Source: an uncultured Porphyromonadaceae bacterium
Lineage (GTDB): Bacteria > Bacteroidota > Bacteroidia > Bacteroidales > Muribaculaceae
Direction: 5' to 3'
Assembly (NCBI GenBank): GCA_900548975.1
Contig: URMS01000013.1
Location: 1 to 64,000, forward strand
DNA length: 64,000 nt
Of this stretch, positions 1 through 8,752 are shown in pieces (position 1 is the first letter of the stretch; every line of letters starts with the position of its first letter). Under the pieces are notes generated by a model. The model searched no databases, had not been told where the DNA came from, and saw only the letters and a program-made list of their open reading frames with translations. Both the position numbers and the translations under genes were made by a program.

Positions 1-168
1 CTAAGGTGGATGTAATTTTTGCCTCATTTTATTTGGTTTTTAATATAGTTCGTTAGGAGGGAAGGAAGGTAGGTGGTCAGGAGGAGAGGAATTTAAGAGG
101 TTAAGATGTTAGGTGGTTATGAAGGGAGGAGATTAAGATGATAGGATATTAGGAAGGGAGGAGATGAG
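1..168. repeat. Purine-rich low-complexity non-coding DNA
   Basis: No gene is visible. From about position 55 the plus strand is almost all purine plus T, built from degenerate units such as GGAGGAGATTAAGATG and TTAGGTGGTTATG that recur with small changes. Short open frames here have no family-like features. It adjoins the hairpin block that follows and may be part of the same intergenic repeat block. No promoter was recognised. Confidence 0.55.
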
Positions 169-216
169 ATGGGGGGAAGAGGTATTTCGCTTTCGAGATG
201 TTTGCCGCTTGGAGAG

Positions 217-653
217 AACCGCCTTTGGCGGTTTAATATAGACACAGCCTATGGTTTGGGCTCCGTCAGGAGACCATACCATAGGTTTTATGATATTATG
301 GAATTGCAACCGCGTTCAGCGGTTGAATATCTGTGCGTTTGGGTCGCCTATGGAAGCCTCCGCAGGAGGTTGGTTATGAATAGCCCGGCATGCCGCCGTG
401 CATGCCGGGACCATAGGGTGTCATCACGAAAAAAGCCTCTGGAAGAGGCTGATTATTTTTGCGTAGGCGGACCGTTAATCGGCCTCCCGGCGGTGGCATT
501 GTCTATTCAACCGCTGGCCGCGGTTGGATGGGCGGGGATGCGTTTACCTGGGGTATGACCGCCATTCGGCGGCCAAACCCCAGGCTGTGTGAATATTCAA
601 GCGCTTTGCGCTTGCCGCGCCGGGCTATTCGAAATCGGCCTCCTGCGGAGGCC
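217..653. repeat. Cluster of nested short inverted repeats (hairpin array)
   Basis: At least nine hairpins sit in about 440 bases. Simple ones are 217-233 (AACCGCC/GGCGGTT), 307-325 (CAACCGC/GCGGTTG), 434-450 (AGCCTCT/AGAGGCT), 508-526 (CAACCGC/GCGGTTG again), 598-614 (CAAGCGC/GCGCTTG) and 637-653 (GGCCTCC/GGAGGCC). Longer ones enclose others: 248-285 (CCTATGGT/ACCATAGG), 347-417 (CCTATGG/CCATAGG around two inner stems at 357-369 and 384-409) and 547-584 (CCTGGGGT/ACCCCAGG around GCC/GGC pairs). The stems are joined by short linkers such as TTCAA and GAATAT. Open frames across the block (169-558, 459-671) are stem sequence read as protein and are not called as genes. Function is unknown; comparable mosaic palindromes are REP/BIME-like intergenic elements. 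Confidence 0.7.
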
Positions 654-669
654 TCCATAGTCGGGGCAT

Positions 670-703
670 AAAAATACCCGGCGGGCGGGGAGCCGGCCGG
701 GTA
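670..703 (-). terminator. Rho-independent terminator after the zinc-ribbon gene
   Basis: Read on the minus strand, a GC-rich stem (TACCCGG at 703-697 with CCGGGTA at 681-675) is followed at once by a run of T (674-671). It lies about 20 bases past the stop of the minus-strand gene ending at 722, so it probably ends the aspS-nif3-zinc-ribbon transcript. Confidence 0.8.
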
Positions 704-721
704 GGGGGGAGGAGGGGGAGA

Positions 722-1495
722 TTATTTTTTGGATTCTTCGACGGCGGCTGCGAGCTCGGGGTCGATCATGATGCGGCCGCAGTATTCGCAGACGATCACT
801 TTCTTGTGCATCTTGATTTCGATCTGCTTCTGCGGGGGAATGCGGTTGAAGCAGCCGCCGCAGGCGTTGCGGTCGACGATAACGATGCCGAGACCGTTGC
901 GGGCGTTCTTGCGGATGCGCTTGAAGGCGTTGAGGGTACGCTCGTCGACACCTGGCTCAAGGGCTTTGGCGCGGCCGATGAGGTTTTCCTCTTCGTTGCG
1001 TGTTTCCTTGACGATGTTCTCGAGGTCGGCTTTCTTCTCGGAGAGAATCTGAGTCTGGTCGACGATATCCTGCTGTATGGAAGCGATCTGAGCCTGGCGG
1101 TTATCGATTTCGCGTTCGATTTCGCCGATGTTCTTCTCGCTGAGTTTTATTTCGAGGGTCTCGTATTCGATTTCCTTGGTGAGGTTGTCGAATTCGTGGT
1201 TGTTGCGCACGTTGTCGAGCTGCTGGCGGTAGCGGTCGATGAGGGTTTTCTTGTTCTCGATCTTGTTCTGTTCGGCTGTACGCTTGATCTTGAGATCTTC
1301 GATGTCGGCCTGATAGCGCTCGATGCGTGTGTTAAGACCGGCGATGGTGTCCTGGAGGTCTTTTACTTCGAGGGGGAGTTCGCCGCGGATGTTGCGGATA
1401 CGGTCGATTTCGGAGAGGATGGTCTGGAGTTCGTAGAGGTTTTTGAGACGATCCTCAACCGAGCGGGGAGCCTCTTGCTTGTTTTCAGTTGCCAT
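722..1495 (-). CDS. Coiled-coil protein with C4 zinc ribbon (CT398/YbgI-neighbour type)
   Basis: A 257-aa cytosolic protein. Residues about 15-190 are a charged heptad-rich coiled coil, probably a helical hairpin. The C-terminus is a zinc ribbon with CxxC pairs at C212/C215 and C236/C239. This architecture is the C4-type zinc ribbon family (zf-RING_7), whose members are often encoded beside a Nif3-like gene, as here. Its exact role is not established; nucleic-acid or secretion-related roles have been suggested for relatives. It is the last gene of a minus-strand operon, 8 bases after the Nif3-like gene, and is followed by a clear terminator. The start is the first Met, within range of the upstream stop. 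Confidence 0.85.
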   Translation of the reverse strand: MATENKQEAPRSVEDRLKNLYELQTILSEIDRIRNIRGELPLEVKDLQDTIAGLNTRIERYQADIEDLKIKRTAEQNKIENKKTLIDRYRQQLDNVRNNHEFDNLTKEIEYETLEIKLSEKNIGEIEREIDNRQAQIASIQQDIVDQTQILSEKKADLENIVKETRNEEENLIGRAKALEPGVDERTLNAFKRIRKNARNGLGIVIVDRNACGGCFNRIPPQKQIEIKMHKKVIVCEYCGRIMIDPELAAAVEESKK

Positions 1496-1503
1496 ATATT
1501 ACG

Positions 1504-2643
1504 TTAGATATATTTTACCGGATTTTTCTGTGAGGTAGAGATATGAGTGGGAAATTCGGGCATTTTTGCCGACAGGATGTTTTTGAAAATCGCCACGGCG
1601 TATGCCTCGCTCTCGAAGTGGCCGATATCGAATATGGCCATGCCGGAGCGGTTGTCGCAGAAGTCGTGGTATCGGACGTCGGCTGTGACGTAGGCATCGG
1701 CGCCTGCAGCGCGTGCGGCGCCGATAAATTCGCCGCCGGCGCCTCCGCAGAGTGCCACGGTCTGCACTGTGGCGTCGGGATCATAGCCGAGCGAGGTGCG
1801 TATGGCCGGCACGCCGAAGGTGCGTTTGAGGTTCTCGGCGAAAGCGGCCATGCTCACGGGCTGTCCGAAGCGTGCGACCACGCCGAGACCTACGGTGCTG
1901 CCGGTGTTGTCGACAGGCGATATTTCCACGCGGGCATCTTCGGAACCGGGCACGCCTGCCACAGCCGACATCAGCGCCTGTGCTTTCCATGCCGGTACCA
2001 CGGCCTCCACGCGGGTGAGGGGGGTGTGGACTATGTTGAGACCGGCTATGGGGTCCTGGGCGGCGGGGAGTGCCTCGCCTTCGACATCGCTGTATATGCA
2101 GCGGCTGTCGGTATCGAGCACGGGTGCGGTGGAGCTGAGGGCGGAGTTTGCCGCGCAGGGCGACATGCCAGCCTCGCCGTCGAGCAATGCCAGACGGACG
2201 TCGGCAGCGGCGCTGCGCGGGCATACGACGCTGACCTTCCTGAAGGCTACGGGAGCGGGCGAGAGCACAGGGCACACTTCAGCACCCAGAGCAGAGGCCA
2301 TGGCGTAGGACACGCCGCCGACGGTGCTGTCGAGCGATGTGTGGGCCGAGTAGACGGCGATGCCGGCACGCACGGCGGCCATGGCTATGCGCTGCGGCGC
2401 GCTGGAGCCGGTGAGGGACTTCAGACCTTTGAATATCAGCGGATGGTGCGATATTATGAGGTTTAGACCTTTTTCGGCGGCTTCGGCTACGACTTCTTCG
2501 GTGACATCGACGCACAGGAGCGCGCCGGTGACCTCGACGGTGCCGTCGGGGAGGCCGATCTGTAGTCCGCTGTTGTCCCACGCCTCCTGAAGAGTCCGCG
2601 GGGCGAACTCTTCGAGAGCGGCTATGATGAAAGCGAGTTTCAT
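1504..2643 (-). CDS. Nif3-like dinuclear metal-centre hexameric protein
   Basis: A 379-aa member of the Nif3/YbgI/YqfO family, often misnamed GTP cyclohydrolase 1 type 2. Metal ligands are visible: HHP followed by LIFKGL near residue 66, the SAHTSLD motif near residue 99, and a C-terminal GHFESE segment. At about 370 aa it is the long form, with a PII/CutA-like insert between the two halves (about residues 125-280), as in Firmicutes and Bacteroidetes homologues. The molecular function is uncertain; the family binds two metal ions and forms hexameric toroids. Its ATG overlaps the aspS stop by four bases (ATGA), indicating translational coupling. Confidence 0.9.
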   Translation of the reverse strand: MKLAFIIAALEEFAPRTLQEAWDNSGLQIGLPDGTVEVTGALLCVDVTEEVVAEAAEKGLNLIISHHPLIFKGLKSLTGSSAPQRIAMAAVRAGIAVYSAHTSLDSTVGGVSYAMASALGAEVCPVLSPAPVAFRKVSVVCPRSAAADVRLALLDGEAGMSPCAANSALSSTAPVLDTDSRCIYSDVEGEALPAAQDPIAGLNIVHTPLTRVEAVVPAWKAQALMSAVAGVPGSEDARVEISPVDNTGSTVGLGVVARFGQPVSMAAFAENLKRTFGVPAIRTSLGYDPDATVQTVALCGGAGGEFIGAARAAGADAYVTADVRYHDFCDNRSGMAIFDIGHFESEAYAVAIFKNILSAKMPEFPTHISTSQKNPVKYI

Positions 2644-4400
2644 TTTTCGGGTTCTACAATTGCGAGGTTAAGCTCGTCGAGCTGGCTCTGGTCGAGAGCG
2701 GCGGGAGCGTCGAGCATCACGTCGCGGCCGGAGTTGTTCTTGGGGAAGGCTATGCAGTCGCGGATGCTGTCGAGGCCTGCGAAGAGGCTCACCCAGCGGT
2801 CGAGACCGTAGGCGAGGCCGCCGTGGGGAGGCGCACCGAACTTGAAGGCGTTCATGAGGAAGCCGAACTGCTCGGCAGCCTTTTCGGGTGTGAAGCCGAG
2901 GATTTCGAACATCTTGGCCTGCAGCTCGCTGTCGTGGATACGGATGGAACCGCCGCCCACTTCGACGCCGTTGATAACCATGTCGTAGGCATCGGCGCGC
3001 ACTGCTGCGGGGTCGGTGTCGAGCATGGGTATATCTTCGTCCTTGGGGTGTGTGAAGGGATGGTGCATGGCCATGAGACGGTTTTCCTGGTCGCTCCATT
3101 CGAACATGGGGAAGTCGACCACCCAGAGGCAGGAGAACTTGTCCTTGTCGCGCAGACCGAGCTGACGGCCCATTTCGAGGCGCAGTTCGCAGAGCTGCTT
3201 GCGGGTCTTCATGGCGTCGTCGCCGCTGAGTATGAGGATAAGGTCGCCGGGCTTGGCACCCATGGCTTCCTTGAGTTCCTGGAGTTTCTCCTGGGTGTAG
3301 AATTTGTCGACGCTCGATTTGACGTTGCCGTTGGGCTCGACGCGGGCATATACCATGCCTTTGGCGCCGATCTGAGGACGCTTCACAAATTCGGTGAGGG
3401 CGTCGAGCTGCTTGCGGGTGTAGTGGGCGGCTCCCTCGGCGCAGATGCCGCCGATGTATGCGGCGTTGTCGAACACCGAGAATCCGCAGCCTTTCAGCAC
3501 GTCCATCAGCTCTACGAAGCGCATGCCGAAGCGGGTGTCGGGCTTGTCGCTGCCGTAGTACTTCATGGCGTCGGCCCATGCCATGCGGGGGAATGGCTCG
3601 GTGAGCTCTATGCCGCGGATAACCTTGAAGAGGTGTTTGGCCATGCCTTCGAAGAGCTCAATGACATCGTTCTGCTCGATGAAGCTCATCTCGCAGTCGA
3701 TCTGTGTGAACTCGGGCTGACGGTCGGCGCGGAGGTCTTCGTCGCGGAAGCACTTCACGATCTGGAAGTAGCGGTCGATGCCGCTCACCATAAGAAGCTG
3801 CTTGAGGGTCTGGGGCGACTGGGGCAGGGCATAGAACTGTCCGGGGTTCATGCGCGAGGGCACCACGAAGTCGCGTGCGCCTTCGGGCGTGGAGCCTACG
3901 AGCATGGGGGTCTCGATTTCGAGGAAGCCCTTGCTGTCGAGGTAGCGGCGTACCTCCATGGTCATTTTGTGGCGCAGCTCCAGATTCTTGCGTACGGGAG
4001 TGCGGCGGATGTCGAGGTAGCGGTAGCGCATGCGCAGGTCGTCGCCGCCGTCCGATTCGTCTTCGATGGTGAAGGGCGGAACCTCGCTGGGGTTGAGCAC
4101 GGTGAGCTTGTCGGCGATGATTTCGATGTCGCCGGTGGGGAGGGCGGCGTTTTTGGCGGTGCGTTCGGCCACATTGCCGGTCACCTGTATCACGAATTCG
4201 CGGCCGAGCTTATTGGCGGCCTCGGTGAGGGCGGCGTCGTGCTCCACGTTGAACACCACCTGAGTGATGCCGTAGCGGTCGCGGAGATCGACGAATGTCA
4301 TGCCGCCCATTTTGCGGGTTCTCTGCACCCAGCCGGCGAGGGTCACTGTCTTGCCGGCGTCGGCAAGACGCAACTCGCCGCAGGTATTGGTACGAAACAT
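2640..4400 (-). CDS. aspS: Aspartyl-tRNA synthetase
   Basis: A 586-aa class II synthetase that charges tRNA(Asp) with aspartate in the cytosol. The N-terminal OB-fold anticodon-binding domain covers about residues 1-110 (LAGWVQRTRKMGGMTFVDLR). Class II motif 2 is FRDEDLRADRQPEFTQID and motif 3 is GLDRWVSLFAG near the C-terminus. The bacterial GAD insertion lies between them. Length matches bacterial AspRS (about 585-590). It is first in an operon with the Nif3-like and zinc-ribbon genes. The leader holds a 9-nt tandem repeat (4411-4437). Confidence 0.97.
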   Translation of the reverse strand: MFRTNTCGELRLADAGKTVTLAGWVQRTRKMGGMTFVDLRDRYGITQVVFNVEHDAALTEAANKLGREFVIQVTGNVAERTAKNAALPTGDIEIIADKLTVLNPSEVPPFTIEDESDGGDDLRMRYRYLDIRRTPVRKNLELRHKMTMEVRRYLDSKGFLEIETPMLVGSTPEGARDFVVPSRMNPGQFYALPQSPQTLKQLLMVSGIDRYFQIVKCFRDEDLRADRQPEFTQIDCEMSFIEQNDVIELFEGMAKHLFKVIRGIELTEPFPRMAWADAMKYYGSDKPDTRFGMRFVELMDVLKGCGFSVFDNAAYIGGICAEGAAHYTRKQLDALTEFVKRPQIGAKGMVYARVEPNGNVKSSVDKFYTQEKLQELKEAMGAKPGDLILILSGDDAMKTRKQLCELRLEMGRQLGLRDKDKFSCLWVVDFPMFEWSDQENRLMAMHHPFTHPKDEDIPMLDTDPAAVRADAYDMVINGVEVGGGSIRIHDSELQAKMFEILGFTPEKAAEQFGFLMNAFKFGAPPHGGLAYGLDRWVSLFAGLDSIRDCIAFPKNNSGRDVMLDAPAALDQSQLDELNLAIVEPEK

Positions 4401-4410
4401 ATCTTTCTAA

Positions 4411-4437
4411 ATTATGAATTATGAATTATGGATTATG
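4411..4437. repeat. Three copies of a 9-nt A+T repeat upstream of aspS
   Basis: The unit ATTATGAAT repeats three times (third copy ATTATGGAT), ending 11 bases before the aspS start on the minus strand. Similar AATTCATAAT-type repeats are common between genes in Bacteroidales. No clean TAnnTTTG element was seen in the 110-base gap, so the aspS promoter is not placed. Confidence 0.6.
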
Positions 4438-4510
4438 CAAGAATGTTCATATTCCATATTCAATATTTATCGTTTGTCGGTGCGTTTTTGCTTGCAAAAA
4501 CCGGGTGAGT

Positions 4511-6661
4511 TTATTTTCCGGATTTGGAGGAGAGGTCGACGGCTTTTGCGTCGGCGAGGCCGCGGTGGCGTAGGAGGGCGTCGACAGAGGGCTTGTGGCC
4601 GCGGAAGTTGACGTAGAGTTCCATCGGGTCGACGGAGCCGCCTTTCTCGAGCACGTTTTCTTTGAATTTCCTGGCGGTCTCGGGGTCGAAGATGCCTTTT
4701 TCTTTGAAGAGCTCGAAGCCGTCGGTGTCGAGCACCTCGGCCCAGAGGTAGGTGTAGTAGCCCGAAGCGTAGCCGTCGCTGCCGAAGATGTGCTTGAAGT
4801 AGGGCGAGCGGTAGCGGTAGGTGAGTTCGGCCGGCATGCCGAGATCGGCTGATACCTTGCTTTCGAAAGCGGCTATGTCGACGTCTTCGGTGGCGTTGAG
4901 TTTGCCGTACTGAAGGTCGAGGAGTGCGGCGCCGGCGAGTTCGGCGGTGGTGAAGCCCATGTTGTGGGTCGAAGCGGCCTGGAGCTTCTCGATGAGGGCG
5001 TCGGGAATCACTTCGCCGGTCTTGTAGTGATGAGCGTATACCTTAAGCAGTTCGGGTTCGAGAGCCCAGTGCTCGTGGATCTGCGAGGGGAGTTCGACAA
5101 AGTCGCGGTCTACGTTTGTGCCTGCCTGGCTCTTGAGGCGTGCACGCGACAGCATGCCGTGGAGGCCGTGGCCGAATTCGTGGAACATGGTCTCGACCTC
5201 GTCGAGGGTGAGGAGGGCGGGGGTGTCGGCTGTCGGACGCGAGAAGTTGCCCACGTTGTAGATGATAGGACGCGACGATGTGCCGTCTTCATTCTGCCAC
5301 GAGCCCTTGAACTCGCTCATCCATGCGCCCTGACGCTTGGAAGCGCGGGGGAAGTAGTCGGTCATAAACACGGCGATATGCTCGCCCGATGTGGCGTCGG
5401 TAACGTCGTAGACGGTTACTTCGGGGTAGTATTTGGGAGCGTCGGGCATTTCGGTGAACTTCACGCCGTAGAGCTTTTCGGCCATGGTGAAGATGCCTTT
5501 GCGCACGGAGTCGACGGCGAAGTATTCGCGCACCTGGCTTTCGTCGAGGTCATATTTCTGCTGACGCACTTTCTCGGCGTAGTAATAGTAGTCCCAGGGA
5601 GCGATCTTGAAGTTGTTGCCTTCGCTGTCGGCCACGGCCTGCATTTCGGCTACTTCGGTTTTCACTTGTGCTACGGCCGGCTTCCATATCTGCATAAGGA
5701 GGTTTTCGGCATTTTCTACGGTCTTGGCCATGACGTTGTCGGTCATATAAGCGCCGTAGTTCTCGAAGCCGAGCAGCTGTGCTTTCTTGGTGCGGGCCTG
5801 CAGGATCTTGTTGATAACGGGAAGATTGTTGTATTCGCCCGACGATGCCAGCGAGGTATAGCCTTCGTACATCTTGCGGCGCAGCTCGCGGTTCTGGGCA
5901 TACTGCAGCAGGGGCAGACGGCTGGGAGCGTGGAGGGTGAACACCCAGTTGCCTTTTTCGAGGCCGCGGTTAGAGGCTTCTTCGGCGGCTACGGCCACGC
6001 TCGAGGCGGGAAGGCCGGCGAGTTCGGTGGTGTCGCTCACCACGATCGAGAAGGCGTTGGTGGCGTTGAGAAGATTTTTATTGAAAGTGAGATAAAGCTC
6101 GGACAGCTCGGTGTTCACGGCTTTGAGCTCCTCTTTTTTCTCAGCGTCGAGGAGGGCGCCGTTGCGGGTGAACTGTTTGTAGTATTCCTCGACGGCACGC
6201 TTCTGGTCGGCGTAGAGACCCTCGCGGTTGTCGTAGACGGTCTTGATGCGGGCGAAGAGGTCGTCGTTCATTGTCATTTCGTCGGCGAACTGCGAGTATG
6301 TCGGATAGAATTTCTCGGCTATCTCAACCATTTCGGGCGACGAGTTCGATTCGTCCAGCGCGAAGAATACGGCTGCTACGCGGTCGAGGATTTCGCCGCT
6401 GCGCTCCAGAGGCATGATGGTGTTGTCGAATGTAGCGCTGTCGGGATTGGAGGTAATAGCCAGAATCTGTGCTTTTTTCTGGCTGATGCCGCTGTCGAGG
6501 GCGGCGAGATAGTGGCCGTATTCGATTTTATCGAAAGGCGGTATTTCGTACTTGGTGTCGTATGGAGCCAGGAATGGATTGTCTGCCATATCGGTCTTGT
6601 TTTGATGGCTGCAAGCTCCGAGTGTAAGGGCCGCTGCTGCCATTAGCATTAATTTTTTCAT
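4511..6661 (-). CDS. dcp: M3 family zinc metallopeptidase, peptidyl-dipeptidase Dcp-like lipoprotein
   Basis: A 716-aa M3 (thimet oligopeptidase/Dcp) zinc peptidase that trims short peptides. The zinc-binding HEFGHGLHG motif sits in the C-terminal half after TLDEVETMF, with the downstream Glu ligand expected in the following helix. The length fits Dcp (about 680-700) plus a signal. The N-terminus is a lipoprotein signal with a GACS lipobox (Cys17), so the enzyme is probably membrane-anchored in the periplasm, unlike cytosolic E. coli Dcp. It is a single gene with its own promoter (6755-6786) and a hairpin in its leader. Confidence 0.93.
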   Translation of the reverse strand: MKKLMLMAAAALTLGACSHQNKTDMADNPFLAPYDTKYEIPPFDKIEYGHYLAALDSGISQKKAQILAITSNPDSATFDNTIMPLERSGEILDRVAAVFFALDESNSSPEMVEIAEKFYPTYSQFADEMTMNDDLFARIKTVYDNREGLYADQKRAVEEYYKQFTRNGALLDAEKKEELKAVNTELSELYLTFNKNLLNATNAFSIVVSDTTELAGLPASSVAVAAEEASNRGLEKGNWVFTLHAPSRLPLLQYAQNRELRRKMYEGYTSLASSGEYNNLPVINKILQARTKKAQLLGFENYGAYMTDNVMAKTVENAENLLMQIWKPAVAQVKTEVAEMQAVADSEGNNFKIAPWDYYYYAEKVRQQKYDLDESQVREYFAVDSVRKGIFTMAEKLYGVKFTEMPDAPKYYPEVTVYDVTDATSGEHIAVFMTDYFPRASKRQGAWMSEFKGSWQNEDGTSSRPIIYNVGNFSRPTADTPALLTLDEVETMFHEFGHGLHGMLSRARLKSQAGTNVDRDFVELPSQIHEHWALEPELLKVYAHHYKTGEVIPDALIEKLQAASTHNMGFTTAELAGAALLDLQYGKLNATEDVDIAAFESKVSADLGMPAELTYRYRSPYFKHIFGSDGYASGYYTYLWAEVLDTDGFELFKEKGIFDPETARKFKENVLEKGGSVDPMELYVNFRGHKPSVDALLRHRGLADAKAVDLSSKSGK

Positions 6662-6719
6662 TAAGAAATGTATAATAGATTAATATATTTTACAAATCAG
6701 ACATCTACACACACCAAAA

Positions 6720-6736
6720 GGCCTCCAGAGAAGGCC
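6720..6736 (-). other. Hairpin in the Dcp leader / possible terminator of the subtilase gene
   Basis: GGCCT (6720-6724) pairs with AGGCC (6732-6736). On the minus strand the stem is followed by TTTTGG. It lies just downstream of the promoter at 6755-6786, so it falls inside the predicted Dcp 5' leader, yet it could also stop read-through from the subtilase gene ending at 6797. The stem is only five base pairs, so termination would be weak. Confidence 0.4.
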
Positions 6737-6754
6737 GTCGGTGGTTATGCTCCG

Positions 6755-6786
6755 CAAAGATATGGATAAAAGCTTAAATATCCAAA
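6755..6786 (-). promoter_or_regulatory. Bacteroidetes sigma-A promoter for the Dcp-like gene
   Basis: On the minus strand, TTTG (6786-6783) is followed after exactly 20 bases by TATCTTTG (6762-6755), a full match to the Bacteroides -33 TTTG / -7 TAnnTTTG consensus. Transcription would start near 6749, giving a leader of about 85 nt before the ATG at 6661. Confidence 0.7.
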
Positions 6787-6796
6787 TTCTCAGACG

Positions 6797-8752
6797 TTAG
6801 CGCACTGCGATTTTGTGCGCACCGGCCCCGGTGCGGAGAATATAGATACCCTTGTCGAGCCGTGGGTCGGCGGCATCGGCGTCGGCGAGGACAAGACGTC
6901 CGCCGAGATCGTAGATGTCGCCGCGTGTCGGCCCCAAGGTATTTTCGATATTGTCTATGCCCGCGGATATGGCCTTGAGACCGGCGAGGGCATCGATTTT
7001 GCCCATGCCGGCTATTATGGCCTGTACGCGTGCGGGTGTGAGAGTCGGATCGGCCTGAAGCCACAGGGCCAGAATGCCGGTGACGGCCGGGGTGGCCATC
7101 GAAGTACCGTTCATCACACCCCAGTGGTCGGTATGGCCCGGTACTGCGGCCGACTGTCGCGAGAGTACGAGATCGTCGCGGCTGTAGGCGTAGGGCGCCG
7201 TATAGCTGCTTATGGCGGAAATCACCGATGCACCCGGCGCGAGCACGGAGGGCGCATTCCGGCCGTCGAAGGTCGGTCCTTTGCCCGAAAGAGGATATAC
7301 GTCGCCCGCGGTCCAGGGATTGGAGCATGCCGTGCCGTCTATATTGGTGTATTCGGGGCGCGACACATACGCTCCGACCGACACGGTGTTTCGTCCGCAC
7401 GCCGAGCATGCTATGGTAGTGGCGTCGGAGCCTTCGGAGAGTTCGCCGTAGTCGGCGGCGACGATATACCGTGCGGGGTCGCCCTTGATATCGGCCTGCC
7501 AGTAAAGGCCCTCGGTCATGGGATAATAGAGATTGGCGGTGACGGAGTGCGCCACACCGTCTTCGGCAGCGGATGCCGATGCGGAGATGTACGAGCCGTC
7601 GTCGGTGCCCGATAGCGACTCGTAGCGCACGCTTTCGGTAGCCGACGATGCGAAGTCGGCCGTGAAGAGCGTGCTTCCGTCGGCCGAATGGAGCGACAGA
7701 GTGAGGGTAAAGTTTCCGGCAGCGGCTCCGACAAAGAGGTTCTCGCGGTTATACGACGGCAGCATCAGGCGCGTGCCGATGGCATCGTCGTGCGACTGCA
7801 GCGACCGCACTATTGTGGAGCGGCGGTGACCCTCGTTGCCGGCCGCTATGGCCACGAGCCGGCCCTCGCTGTCCCCGAGCATGCTGTCGAGCATACGTGC
7901 GAGGCGGTCGCTGCCGTCCTTGAAGCCTATGACCGTGCCAAGGCTGATGTTCACGGCGAGGGGCTTTCCGGCGGCAAGGGCGTACTTCATCAGAAAATCG
8001 AGGCCGTCGATAATGCCCGCCTCAGAGCGGTTGGTCGACACTAAGGCGATCTCGGCCCCCGGAGCCATGCCTGCGTAGATGTCGGCCGAGGATGCCGCTA
8101 TGGCGGCCACATGAGTGCCGTGGGTGTCGGAGGACTGGTCGTGGGCCACCTTCTCGATGTTGGCCGGCGTGTCGAATACGTAGCCGTAGCCATAGTCGGG
8201 AACAGTGCCCGCGGTCGAGAAAAAGCGGTTTTGATCCCACACGGTGGCTATGCGGCAGCTGCCGTCGGCGCTGCGGAAGGCGCTGTGGAGGAAGTCGAAA
8301 CCGGAGTCGATGATGCCCACTATCACCCCGGCGCCGTCGTAGGGTGTGCCTGCCGGTGTCTGCCCGGCATGTGCCTTGTCGGCACCTGTGAGCGACAGCG
8401 AGAGGTCGCACATGGAGCGGGCCGTGCTGCCGGCGGCCACGGTCCTGATGCCGGGAATGGCGGCAAGTTCGCCGAGGCGGTGAAGAGGGATGCAGACAGT
8501 GGCCATGTTGCCGGCGACTACGTTGAGGCGCAGTTCGGCGCGGCGCGCTATGGCATCGATATCCGCATCGGGCCCGAACTCTACAATGGCATTTACAATA
8601 TTGTCTGCCGATCGCGATACAGGCTTGTCGGCCAGCATCGTTACCGCCGAAGCATCGAGACTGCCGGGATATGAAAACCGCCGTACCTGGGCGACGGCCG
8701 ATGTGGCCGCGAGCGCAAATACGGCGATTGGAAGGATTATGTTGCGACGCAT
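6797..8752 (-). CDS. Secreted S8 (subtilisin-like) serine peptidase with T9SS-type C-terminal tail
   Basis: A 651-aa secreted protease. Residues 1-21 are a signal peptide. The catalytic triad is visible: Asp149 (GIIDSGFDF), His211 (DTHGTHVA) and Ser551 (NGTSMATPAVTG). A beta-rich insert lies between His and Ser (about residues 320-450). The last 40 residues (GDIYDLGGRLV ... DKGIYILRTG) match the general form of the type A sorting domain used for type IX secretion, so export across the outer membrane is likely. The start codon shares one base with the stop of the gene before it (TAATG), so the two are probably translated together. Confidence 0.92.
   Translation of the reverse strand: MRRNIILPIAVFALAATSAVAQVRRFSYPGSLDASAVTMLADKPVSRSADNIVNAIVEFGPDADIDAIARRAELRLNVVAGNMATVCIPLHRLGELAAIPGIRTVAAGSTARSMCDLSLSLTGADKAHAGQTPAGTPYDGAGVIVGIIDSGFDFLHSAFRSADGSCRIATVWDQNRFFSTAGTVPDYGYGYVFDTPANIEKVAHDQSSDTHGTHVAAIAASSADIYAGMAPGAEIALVSTNRSEAGIIDGLDFLMKYALAAGKPLAVNISLGTVIGFKDGSDRLARMLDSMLGDSEGRLVAIAAGNEGHRRSTIVRSLQSHDDAIGTRLMLPSYNRENLFVGAAAGNFTLTLSLHSADGSTLFTADFASSATESVRYESLSGTDDGSYISASASAAEDGVAHSVTANLYYPMTEGLYWQADIKGDPARYIVAADYGELSEGSDATTIACSACGRNTVSVGAYVSRPEYTNIDGTACSNPWTAGDVYPLSGKGPTFDGRNAPSVLAPGASVISAISSYTAPYAYSRDDLVLSRQSAAVPGHTDHWGVMNGTSMATPAVTGILALWLQADPTLTPARVQAIIAGMGKIDALAGLKAISAGIDNIENTLGPTRGDIYDLGGRLVLADADAADPRLDKGIYILRTGAGAHKIAVR

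Noticed and set aside
169..671. Two overlapping small proteins in the hairpin array
   Set aside because: Their sequence is the stems themselves read as codons; no start signal and no family, and the block is better explained as structured repeat.
1..720. CRISPR array at the left end
   Set aside because: Stems differ in size and spacing; there are no identical direct repeats with equal spacers and no Cas genes.
2823..4424. 533-aa plus-strand open frame opposite aspS
   Set aside because: Antisense to aspS, with low-complexity Val/Ala/Glu-rich protein and no recognised family.
4964..6646. 560-aa open frame on the plus strand opposite the M3 peptidase gene
   Set aside because: It runs antisense to a recognised gene with intact zinc motif; its protein has no signal, domain or family features. 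GC-rich coding DNA leaves long antisense frames open.
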